Below, piece after piece: positions 1 to 5,645 of a stretch of 6,843 bases of DNA. Location: contig DOCA01000096.1 of the NCBI GenBank assembly GCA_003503995.1, positions 6,635 through 13,477 on the forward strand, written 5' to 3'. How positions within the stretch are numbered: position 1 is the first letter of the stretch; each line of letters begins with the position of its first letter. The notes below the pieces were generated by a model. That model was given only the letters and a program-made list of their open reading frames with translations, was not told the origin of the DNA and made no database searches. Source of the stretch: Holosporales bacterium (lineage in GTDB: Bacteria > Pseudomonadota > Alphaproteobacteria > Caedimonadales > UBA9215). Position numbers and translations under genes: made by a program.

Positions 1-45
1 TAGGAGCGCAGGAACAAACGGTCAATGCAAAGATAAATCACTATA
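1..45 (+). repeat. Dispersed intergenic repeat, copy 1 (probably cut by the window edge)
   Basis: This segment matches 5595-5639 in the same orientation, with 41 of 45 bases identical (mismatches at positions 20, 25, 37 and 39 of the alignment). It lies in non-coding DNA downstream of the 3' end of the cold-shock gene. Identity begins at base 1, so the element may extend beyond the window. In copy 2 the sequence to the left forms the other arm of an imperfect palindrome, and that arm would lie outside the window here. No reading frame is conserved between the two copies. Confidence 0.8.
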
Positions 46-80
46 GAAAGTCTATCATGGATTAATTTTGCATATACATG

Positions 81-100
81 AAGCGTCAACGACAACGCTT
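81..100 (+). terminator. Small hairpin, possible weak terminator
   Basis: AAGCGT (81-86) and ACGCTT (95-100) form a perfect 6-bp stem around an 8-base loop. GCTTTTAT follows on the plus strand, giving only a four-T run. It could end a plus-strand transcript entering from the left, or stabilise the 3' end of the minus-strand cold-shock mRNA, whose stop codon is about 60 bases away. The stem is short and the T tract poor, so the role is uncertain. Confidence 0.3.
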
Positions 101-159
101 GCTTTTATAGACATGGAACGCAACAACAAAATGTAAGCGAATGATAGCGGTAAATTCTT

Positions 160-438
160 TTAAGCTGCAGCTTCTTTATCCTCGGCCTTATCAGCAGGAG
201 TTGGGGAAGGCGGAGAAATATCAAGAAGGGTTGCACCATCAACTTCTATGTTAATAGCACGCAAACGTCCATTCTTGATTTCCGTTTCAAACTTTACAGT
301 TTGCTCTTCCTCCAAGTAACGCATGCCCGTCTTTTCAAGAACGGTTACGTGAATAAAAACATCTTCACTACCATCCTCAGGACAAATAAACCCATAACCT
401 TTTGTTTTATTAAACCATTTGACTGTGCCCGATATCAT
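160..438 (-). CDS. Cold-shock domain protein (CspA family) with acidic C-terminal tail
   Basis: A 92-residue single-stranded nucleic-acid-binding protein of the CspA family. Such proteins act in the cytoplasm as RNA chaperones that melt mRNA structure. The cold-shock domain fills about residues 1-66. It opens with GTVKWFN (4-10), and carries the RNP1 motif KGYGFI (13-18) and the RNP2 motif VFIHV (27-31). Typical bacterial Csps are 66-72 residues. This one adds a tail of about 25 residues (67-92) rich in Pro, Ala, Asp and Glu, ending in three alanines, as seen in some alphaproteobacterial Csps. The start is supported by AGGGA (445-449) six bases upstream of the ATG. It is transcribed divergently from ampG. 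Cold induction cannot be judged from the sequence, because no recognisable cold box is seen. Family assignment is firm; the specific paralogue is not. Confidence 0.95.
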   Translation of the reverse strand: MISGTVKWFNKTKGYGFICPEDGSEDVFIHVTVLEKTGMRYLEEEQTVKFETEIKNGRLRAINIEVDGATLLDISPPSPTPADKAEDKEAAA

Positions 439-491
439 TTCTATTCCCTGTTAACTAAAGTTTTTATATTATTTTTGTAACCTGTACCCTC

Positions 492-522
492 ATAATATCT
501 CAAATTTTAATTAAAAAACCAA
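492..522 (-). promoter_or_regulatory. Candidate promoter of the cold-shock gene
   Basis: On the minus strand, TTGGTT (522-517) lies 19 bases before TATTAT (497-492). The register TTGGTT with 17 bases before GATATT is an alternative. Transcription from here would give a leader of roughly 45 bases containing the ribosome-binding site. The whole spacer is AT-rich, so chance matches are likely. Confidence 0.3.
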
Positions 523-529
523 GGTTTTT
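514..529. repeat. Short inverted repeat in the divergent spacer
   Basis: AAAAACC (514-520) and GGTTTTT (523-529) are perfect inverted copies separated by two bases. The site lies between the cold-shock gene and ampG and overlaps the candidate -35 of the cold-shock promoter. It could be an operator half-site pair, but A and T runs in this spacer make such symmetry easy to get by chance. Confidence 0.3.
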
Positions 530-539
530 CTCACTTTTT

Positions 540-567
540 TTGAAAAAATTCAATTTTCTCCCATAAA
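540..567 (+). promoter_or_regulatory. Candidate promoter of ampG
   Basis: TTGAAA (540-545; five of six consensus bases) is followed after 16 bases by CATAAA (562-567; four of six). This would start transcription about 70 bases upstream of the ampG ATG. The match is moderate and the background is AT-rich. Confidence 0.35.
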
Positions 568-643
568 GAATAGACAGAACGATCCCTTTTCCCTTACATT
601 AAAGGCATAATTGTACTAACTAGCTCTCAAGGGCGCTAAGCCG

Positions 644-2023
644 ATGACCGTAAGCCAACATACAGCACAAGAAAATCCAGAACTCTCCAAAGGCATCTTT
701 GCGCCCTATAATGACCGCCGCATGGTTATCATGGCCCTTATTGGCTTTTCTTGTGGTATTCCTCTTTTTTTAACGGCCTCAACTCTCTCCCTTTGGCTAA
801 ACCAAGTTGGCATTTCCTATACAAAAATTGGCCTGATTAGTTGGGTTGCCTTTCCCTATACCATCAAATTTATATGGTCTCCTTTTGTTGATCGCCTCAA
901 AATTCCTTTTTTAACCAAAACGCTAGGTCGACGACGCAGCTGGCTTTTACTAAGCCAAATCTCTCTCATCCTTAGCATTTTTGCTCTTTCCCAAACGGAC
1001 CCCACTCAGAACCTCACCCTTACAGCTCTTTTTGCCATCTGTGTTACCTTTAGTGCCGCCACCCAAGACGTCACCATGCTCGCCTACCAAGTCGAACGTT
1101 TAGGTCGGGAGCAATATGGTGCCGGAGAAGCCATGGGAATATTTGGTTATCGCATGGGGATGCTGATGGCTGGGGCTGGGGCTCTTTACTTTTCCGAAAT
1201 AATGACTTGGAATCAGGTGTATCAAGTTATGGCGCTCTTTGTGTTAGTTGGTGTTGCCACAACTTTATTGATCAAAGAGCCAGATCCCGCCCACAACAAA
1301 GAAGCTCAAAAAAAAGAGGAGGCTGCTCGGAAATATCTCCATGAGCGCCCTATACTCTCACCCAAAATAGCCTCTATTGCTTCTTGGCTTTACGGTGCGG
1401 TCATCTGCCCCTTTAGCAATTTTATGATGAGCAAAGGGTGGTGGGTCAGCATTCTTATTATGCTGTTTTATAAGTTTGGCGATAATCTTATCGGCAATAT
1501 GACTAATATTTTTCTTGTGGAGGTCGGCTATTCAAAGTCCGAAATCGCCAGTGTCTCGAAAATATTTGGTATGGCTACCTCTATTTTAGGCGGTTTTATT
1601 GGAGGCTATCTCATTGCCCGTATTGGCATCATTAAAGCCCTCTTCATTGCGGCAGCTATCCATGGCCTCTCTGTTCTTCTGTTTGTTTTGATTGCCAATG
1701 TCGGTTACGACCTTGACCTTCTTTATCTTACAATTGCCGTTGAACATATTACATCAGGCATGAGAACAACAGCTTTGTTCGCCTTTCAAATGACCCTAGT
1801 CACACCAGCCTATGCAGCAACTCAATTAGCTCTTTTAACATCTGCTGTACATTTTGGGCGCGTCGCCACCTCTTCATTCTCAGGGCTTCTTGTGGCAAAC
1901 CTTGGATGGCCATCTTTCTTTACCCTCGCATCAGGTGCCACAATAATCAGCTTGATTTTAGTAGTTCTCTTCGCCAAAATAAAAGGAAGAGACCACAAAA
2001 ACACGTCATTTTTTAATAGGTAA
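644..2023 (+). CDS. ampG: AmpG-type muropeptide permease (major facilitator superfamily)
   Basis: A 459-residue inner-membrane transporter of the AmpG branch of the MFS. AmpG imports anhydromuropeptides released from peptidoglycan for recycling and, where AmpR/AmpC exist, beta-lactamase induction. About twelve hydrophobic segments are spread over residues 27-445, with a polar central loop near 211-240 that separates the two six-helix halves. Family hallmarks are GFSCGIPLFLTASTLSLWL (34-52), SPFVDR (79-84) with LGRRRSW (94-100), AATQD (138-142), GAGEAMGIFGYRMGML (159-174), YKFGDNLIGNMT (276-287) and SGMRTTALFAF (371-381). E. coli AmpG is longer (about 490 residues) because of extra C-terminal helices, so this is the shorter form. 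The ATG is preceded by CAAGGG (628-633), about ten bases away. The zinc-finger gene follows after 7 bases and is probably co-transcribed. The exact substrate is inferred from the family. Confidence 0.9.
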   Translation: MTVSQHTAQENPELSKGIFAPYNDRRMVIMALIGFSCGIPLFLTASTLSLWLNQVGISYTKIGLISWVAFPYTIKFIWSPFVDRLKIPFLTKTLGRRRSWLLLSQISLILSIFALSQTDPTQNLTLTALFAICVTFSAATQDVTMLAYQVERLGREQYGAGEAMGIFGYRMGMLMAGAGALYFSEIMTWNQVYQVMALFVLVGVATTLLIKEPDPAHNKEAQKKEEAARKYLHERPILSPKIASIASWLYGAVICPFSNFMMSKGWWVSILIMLFYKFGDNLIGNMTNIFLVEVGYSKSEIASVSKIFGMATSILGGFIGGYLIARIGIIKALFIAAAIHGLSVLLFVLIANVGYDLDLLYLTIAVEHITSGMRTTALFAFQMTLVTPAYAATQLALLTSAVHFGRVATSSFSGLLVANLGWPSFFTLASGATIISLILVVLFAKIKGRDHKNTSFFNR

Positions 2024-2030
2024 AAAGCAA

Positions 2031-2174
2031 ATGGAAAAAGTCTACACATCCCAAGAACATGTTGCCTGTAATGGTGGGGACTATGAGGGCCACCCAAAAG
2101 TTTACCTGGATGTTGCCAAAAAGGGCACTGTGACGTGCCCTTATTGTAGTAAGACTTATATCCTCGATTCATAA
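2031..2174 (+). CDS. Small CHCC zinc-finger protein (NDUFS6/zf-CHCC-like)
   Basis: A 47-residue protein starting 7 bases after the ampG stop. The likely metal ligands are Cys13, His21, Cys36 and Cys39, arranged C-x7-H-x14-C-x2-C. GHPKVYL (20-26) and TCPYC (35-39) are the conserved blocks of the zf-CHCC family. Relatives include the C-terminal part of the mitochondrial complex I accessory subunit NDUFS6 and free-standing alphaproteobacterial proteins of 50-75 residues. It is therefore slightly short but complete around the motif. The ribosome-binding site is weak, with AGG at 2018-2020 inside the ampG end, suggesting translational coupling. The cellular role of the free-standing bacterial proteins is not well defined. 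A link to complex I assembly is inference from the family only. Confidence 0.85.
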   Translation: MEKVYTSQEHVACNGGDYEGHPKVYLDVAKKGTVTCPYCSKTYILDS

Positions 2175-2212
2175 AAATCTTCTAAAATCATAACTGTAAC
2201 CCATTATTCTTT

Positions 2213-2240
2213 TTGCAGAATACATTCTAAAAAATATCTT
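2213..2240 (+). promoter_or_regulatory. Candidate promoter of the ybgC-tol cluster
   Basis: The 125-base gap 2175-2299 is the only substantial spacer before the Tol genes and is AT-rich. TTGCAG (2213-2218) lies 16 bases before TATCTT (2235-2240), a weak sigma-70-like pair. No strong terminator hairpin for the ampG transcript is seen in the gap, so read-through into ybgC is possible. Confidence 0.3.
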
Positions 2241-2299
2241 TTAAGAAACATCTATTGATGCTGCAACAACTGTTCTTAGTCAAAAGGAAATAAACCCTC

Positions 2300-2707
2300 A
2301 TGTCAGATAAGAAAATTTTTAAACATACAATTCGAGTGTACATCGAAGACACCGACGCTGCCGGAATTGTGTATCACCCGAATCACATAAAGTTTTTTGA
2401 GCGTGCTCGAACAGAGATGCTCCGTGAGTGCGGGTATACTAAAACACGCCTTGAAGAAGAGGAAAAATTACTCTTTGTGATTAAGACAATAACCGTTGAT
2501 TACAAAGCTCCTGCCTTTATGGACGATCATTTAGAAGTGCGTACAATCCTAGACGATCACAAACCTACTCGTTTTTATTTTTCCCAAGAAATTTATTGCT
2601 CCCAAACCTTGATTGCATCTGCTAAAATGACCATAGTTTGCGTTAATAAAGCCTATAGGCCTGCTTCTCTTCCACAATCACTTATTAATAAGTTGACAGG
2701 GTTTTAA
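2300..2707 (+). CDS. ybgC: Tol-Pal-associated acyl-CoA thioesterase YbgC
   Basis: A 135-residue hotdog-fold thioesterase of the 4-hydroxybenzoyl-CoA thioesterase type, about the same length as E. coli YbgC (134). It hydrolyses acyl-CoA thioesters in the cytoplasm and is conserved as the first gene of tol-pal clusters. Its precise part in envelope function is unsettled. The active-site block runs Y14-x-EDTDAAGIVYHPN (to 28), with Asp19 matching the catalytic Asp of the DTDAxGxVYH signature, followed by FFERARTEMLR (33-43). KTITVDYKAPAFMDD (61-75) is the second conserved block. AAGGA (2284-2288) lies 11 bases before the ATG, a slightly long spacing. tolQ follows after 37 bases, which supports the orthology. 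Confidence 0.93.
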   Translation: MSDKKIFKHTIRVYIEDTDAAGIVYHPNHIKFFERARTEMLRECGYTKTRLEEEEKLLFVIKTITVDYKAPAFMDDHLEVRTILDDHKPTRFYFSQEIYCSQTLIASAKMTIVCVNKAYRPASLPQSLINKLTGF

Positions 2708-2744
2708 TAAGAACCAGCCTTTTCTAAAACTTATTGGAGATATC

Positions 2745-3473
2745 ATGACTAATACCGTTGAAACAACCGCCCTTGGGGAATCTGTCCAATCCGTTGGCGT
2801 CTCTGCCTGGGACCTCTTTATTGGCGCCGATTGGGTTGTCCAAAGCGTTATGCTTTTATTAATTATTGCTTCTTTTTGGTCCTGGACCCTTATCTTTGCG
2901 AAATCGTCAAAACTGCGCTCTTTGAATAAACTAGCTCAAAAATTTGAAGACTCTTTTTGGTCAGGAAAATCCTTACAAAATCTCAATGACATGTTGAAGT
3001 CAAAACCACTTGATCCAAATGATTCCATGGGAACGATTTTTAGTGTTGCTATGGACGAATGGCAACGAAACCCCCAAGCCCTCCATACCGACAGTGGGCA
3101 GTCTCTACAACAACGGGTTCAGCGCCTAATGAATCTAACCATTAACAAGGAAATGGACTACCTTGAACGCCACATGATTTTCCTTGCCTCCGTTGGTTCT
3201 ACAGCTCCCTTCGTTGGCCTCTTTGGAACGGTATGGGGCATTATGAATAGCTTTCAAGGCATTGCCATGTCCCAAAGCACGAACCTTGCTGTCGTTGCAC
3301 CAGGTATTGCCGAGGCGCTCTTTGCAACAGCCTTGGGGCTTATTGCTGCGATCCCTGCCGTTTTGGGATACAACAGAATCTCTTCGGAAATTAATCGTTA
3401 TGGCGCACGCCTTGAAAGCTTCCGAGATGAGTTCTCAACCATTTTGTCTCGCAAGTGTGAAGAGGCAGCATAA
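2745..3473 (+). CDS. tolQ: TolQ, proton-channel subunit of the Tol system
   Basis: A 242-residue inner-membrane protein of the TolQ/ExbB/MotA family. With TolR it forms the proton-driven motor that energises TolA during outer-membrane constriction. Three membrane segments are visible: about 31-52, 143-168 and 181-207. A cytoplasmic region lies between the first two. The signature VGSTAPFVGLFGTVWGIM (150-167) and APGIAEALFATALGLIAAIP (185-204) are nearly those of canonical TolQ. Thr162 and Thr195 correspond to the channel threonines T145 and T178 of E. coli TolQ. TGGAG (2735-2739) gives a good ribosome-binding site five bases before the ATG. It is followed by tolR after three bases. ExbB is less likely because of the ybgC neighbour. 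Confidence 0.96.
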   Translation: MTNTVETTALGESVQSVGVSAWDLFIGADWVVQSVMLLLIIASFWSWTLIFAKSSKLRSLNKLAQKFEDSFWSGKSLQNLNDMLKSKPLDPNDSMGTIFSVAMDEWQRNPQALHTDSGQSLQQRVQRLMNLTINKEMDYLERHMIFLASVGSTAPFVGLFGTVWGIMNSFQGIAMSQSTNLAVVAPGIAEALFATALGLIAAIPAVLGYNRISSEINRYGARLESFRDEFSTILSRKCEEAA

Positions 3474-3476
3474 AAT

Positions 3477-3962
3477 ATGGCAGCTTCTTTTCATACCTCT
3501 AATGGAACAGGGCGACAAAGCTCACGTTCAAAACGCCCTCCCATGAGTGAGATCAACATCACGCCCCTTGTGGATGTCATGCTGGTACTTCTCGTAATTT
3601 TCATGATTACAGCTCCCATGCTCACCGTTGGGGTTCCCGTAGATCTTCCAAAAACAAAGGCTTCTAGCCTCAATGAAAAAGGCGAGCCCGTGACCTTGTC
3701 CTTGAATAAGGACGGTGATTTATTTCTACAAGAAACCAAAATTACCCCCGATGATCTGATCGCAAAACTCAATGCTATTATGGATGCAAAACCAGGGACA
3801 CGACTTTTTGTTCGCGGAGATCAAGGCTTGGCCTATGGACGCGTGATGGAACTCATGGGGCGTTTAAATGCAGCAGGATTTAATAAGGTAGCCTTGTTAG
3901 CTGAACTCCCTAAGACCCTACCCTCTTCACCTAACGCCTCAAAAAAGAGGTCTAAAACCTAA
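3477..3962 (+). CDS. tolR: TolR, plug subunit of the Tol motor
   Basis: A 161-residue TolR/ExbD-family protein with a short cytoplasmic N-terminus rich in Arg, Lys and Ser, one membrane helix (about 31-51) and a periplasmic domain. The signature MSEINITPLVDVMLVLLVIF (23-42) carries Asp33, which corresponds to the proton-path Asp23 of E. coli TolR. VPVDLPKT follows just outside the membrane. The 22 residues before the first signature Met are typical of alphaproteobacterial TolR, so I keep the ATG at 3477 rather than the internal ATG at 3543. The ribosome-binding site is AGAGG (3461-3465) inside the tolQ end. The stop abuts the tolA ATG with no spacer, which indicates coupled translation. Confidence 0.95.
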   Translation: MAASFHTSNGTGRQSSRSKRPPMSEINITPLVDVMLVLLVIFMITAPMLTVGVPVDLPKTKASSLNEKGEPVTLSLNKDGDLFLQETKITPDDLIAKLNAIMDAKPGTRLFVRGDQGLAYGRVMELMGRLNAAGFNKVALLAELPKTLPSSPNASKKRSKT

Positions 3963-4784
3963 ATGCTAAGGTATGCTTTTTTATCTGCTGGCCTTCACAT
4001 TGCCATTATTGTAATGGCCGTTGTTGGGCTTTTGAATTACAAAACAGATGTCATTGATATTGCCCAGCCCCTCCCCGTCGACTTAGTGGATACCATTGAA
4101 GATATCTCAAAATCTCCTGATCCACGCCCTAAAGCTCCTGAAAAAGAAGAACCCAAAGAGGAGCCTAAAAAAGAAATCGTCCCTCCTCCTTCTCAACCAG
4201 AGCCAACACCAGAGCCCGAGCCCCTTCCTGAAAAAGCACCGGAAGAAGTAATCCCCCTGCCTGAGCCAAAAGCACAATCTCAGCCAAAAGAAGAAGAAAA
4301 AATCCCCGAGCCCACCATTGAGCCTCCCAAGGCAAAGCCTGCCTTTAAAAAGCCAGCAAAGTCCAAACCTAAGAAAAAGCCCAAAGCGAAGCCACGGGAC
4401 TTTGATTCTATTTTGAAGAATTTGACTCCCAAGGAGACAAAACAAACGGGTGGAAAAGGTGGTGCCTTAAGTGACCACCTTGCCGCCAGTGAATTAGATC
4501 GGGTGCGCAAACAAATTGAAGGCGTCTGGCGTCTTCCAGCTGGCGTCAAAGGGATGCACGAAATCGCTATTAAAATCACAATCTATATGAATCCTGACCG
4601 CACAGTGCGGGATGCAAAGCTGGTTAATCAGGCTCTTCTCAGTAATCCAACTTATAGCATTCTGGCTGAAACGGCTCTGCGCGCTGTGAACGAATTCCGC
4701 TATACGCCTCTCCATCTCCCTATTAATAAATATAAAGTATGGAAGGAAATCACCATGGAATTTGACCCCCGCAACTTACTTTAA
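3963..4784 (+). CDS. tolA: TolA, envelope-spanning subunit with proline-rich linker
   Basis: A 273-residue TonB-like protein that crosses the periplasm and transmits TolQR force to TolB/Pal at the outer membrane. An uncleaved anchor helix fills about residues 4-24. Residues 51-145 form a linker dominated by Pro, Glu and Lys. It is acidic in the first two-thirds (PEP, EEP and KEEP runs) and strongly basic at 123-144 (KPAKSKPKKKPK region). The globular C-terminal domain spans about 168-273. It has the TonB/TolA pattern: IEGVWRLPAG (186-195), then IAIKITIYMNPDRTVRDAKLV and a final ALRAVNEFRYTPL helix-strand unit (238-250). E. coli TolA is much longer (421 residues) with an alanine-rich helical linker, so this is a short TonB-like version. 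TonB is the alternative name, but position after tolQR favours TolA. tolB does not follow. Confidence 0.92.
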   Translation: MLRYAFLSAGLHIAIIVMAVVGLLNYKTDVIDIAQPLPVDLVDTIEDISKSPDPRPKAPEKEEPKEEPKKEIVPPPSQPEPTPEPEPLPEKAPEEVIPLPEPKAQSQPKEEEKIPEPTIEPPKAKPAFKKPAKSKPKKKPKAKPRDFDSILKNLTPKETKQTGGKGGALSDHLAASELDRVRKQIEGVWRLPAGVKGMHEIAIKITIYMNPDRTVRDAKLVNQALLSNPTYSILAETALRAVNEFRYTPLHLPINKYKVWKEITMEFDPRNLL

Positions 4785-4794
4785 GAATTCCCCC

Positions 4795-5550
4795 ATGTTC
4801 TCTCAAACTGATACAAAATATATTGTAAACCACCATGCTCCCTTTGACATTATCGGAGACATCCATGGCTGCTTTGATGAACTTATTACTCTGCTCAAAA
4901 AACTGGACTACACCATTGATGCAAAAAATCGTTTCCTTTGCACGCATCCGGACAATCGCACTTTAATCTTTGTAGGTGATTTAACAGACAGAGGACCTAA
5001 GTCTCCTGATGTTTTGAGGCTTGTGATGGAGAACGTCTCAAAAGGCCGCGCCTTCTGTGTCAACGGTAACCACGATGATAAACTCAGACGTTACCTCAAA
5101 GGGAACAGTGTGACTATCTCCCATGGGCTCGAAGACACAATCGAACAACTTGCGTTGCAACCAGCCTCCTTTTCTAAAGAGGTTTATACCTTTTTAGAAT
5201 CCTTACAAAGCCACCTTATTTTTGATGACGGAAAGCTTGTTGCTACCCATGCCGCCATGAAAGAAAAATATATAGGGCAAGATTCAAAAGGCATCAGGTC
5301 TTTTTGCCTTTATGGTCCCACCACAGGAAAACTAGATAAAGATGGGCTTCCAACGAGGCTGCCATGGGTAAGCTCATACACTGGCAAAGCCTTAATCGCC
5401 TATGGGCATGAAACCATCAAAAAATCATGTGTAGAAAACAACACAGTGAATTTAGATACAGGATGTGTTTTTGGCGGGGAATTAACGGCCCTTAGGTATC
5501 CAGAAATGACCCTCATATCCGTCCCTGCTCAAAAGCAATACGCAAAATAA
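4795..5550 (+). CDS. Stand-alone PPP-type metallophosphatase, Pnkp phosphatase-domain-like
   Basis: A 251-residue soluble calcineurin-like phosphoesterase. Metal-site motifs occur in order: GDIHG (21-25), GDLTDRG (61-67), GNHD (91-94), THAAM with His152, YGHET with His205, and NLDTGCVFGGELTALR (219-234) with Asp221. These match the two-metal residues of bacterial Pnkp phosphatase, and other shared stretches include ISHGLEDTIEQL (108-119) and LYGPTTG (172-178). In Pnkp this domain removes 2',3'-cyclic or 3' phosphates during RNA repair; PrpE/ApaH-type Ap4A hydrolases are the other close relatives. No kinase or ligase domain is present here. The ATG at 4795, ten bases after the tolA stop, lacks a clear ribosome-binding site. 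A TTG at 4762, overlapping tolA and preceded by GGAAGGAA (4741-4748), would add 11 residues. It is probably co-transcribed with tolA. Catalytic class is firm; substrate is not. Confidence 0.88.
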   Translation: MFSQTDTKYIVNHHAPFDIIGDIHGCFDELITLLKKLDYTIDAKNRFLCTHPDNRTLIFVGDLTDRGPKSPDVLRLVMENVSKGRAFCVNGNHDDKLRRYLKGNSVTISHGLEDTIEQLALQPASFSKEVYTFLESLQSHLIFDDGKLVATHAAMKEKYIGQDSKGIRSFCLYGPTTGKLDKDGLPTRLPWVSSYTGKALIAYGHETIKKSCVENNTVNLDTGCVFGGELTALRYPEMTLISVPAQKQYAK

Positions 5551-5639
5551 AGTTCCAGTCTAGGCGCAAGCGACGACGGCTATACTTCATAGCTTAGGAG
5601 CGCAGGAACAAACAGTCAGTGCAAAGATAAGTTACTATA
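5551..5639 (+). repeat. Dispersed repeat, copy 2, containing an imperfect palindrome
   Basis: The right half (5595-5639) is the partner of the repeat at 1-45. The left half adds inverted arms. GTTCC (5552-5556) pairs with GGAAC (5605-5609), GCGC (5564-5567) with GCGC (5600-5603), and GCTAT (5579-5583) with ATAGC (5589-5593) around loop ACTTC. The arms nest in order, so the RNA or single-stranded DNA could fold into one interrupted hairpin. The element fills the spacer between two convergent genes and begins one base after the phosphatase stop. No T tract follows, so an ordinary intrinsic terminator is not evident, though it could protect or end both transcripts. It resembles a REP-like intergenic element. 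Confidence 0.7.
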
Positions 5640-5645
5640 TATTCT

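Noticed and set aside
1..159. Possible small RNA or mobile-element end at the left edge
   Set aside because: Apart from the repeat and one weak hairpin there is no promoter-terminator pair, no terminal inverted repeat and no transposase.
1822..2172. 116-residue minus-strand open frame across the ampG end and zinc-finger gene
   Set aside because: It lies opposite two well-supported genes, has no recognisable domain, and its sequence is the complement of the zinc-finger and AmpG codons.
3262..3546. 94-residue plus-strand frame overlapping tolQ and tolR
   Set aside because: It is out of frame inside highly conserved TolQ sequence, has no start signal of its own and no family resemblance.
3491..3772. 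93-residue minus-strand frame opposite tolR
   Set aside because: It is a shadow of the conserved TolR reading frame without domain or ribosome-binding site.
4240..4400. Tandem repeat in the tolA linker DNA
   Set aside because: Codons for Pro, Glu and Lys recur, but no fixed repeat unit is kept at the DNA level, so this is compositional bias rather than a tandem array.
4107..4579. Two overlapping minus-strand open frames opposite tolA
   Set aside because: Their Phe/Leu/Gly/Arg-rich low-complexity sequence is what the complement of the Pro/Glu/Lys-rich TolA linker must give.
3963..4784. Horizontal replacement of tolA by tonB
   Set aside because: Zero-gap junction with tolR, consistent base composition and the ybgC-tolQR context point to an ordinary TolA with a TonB-like linker.
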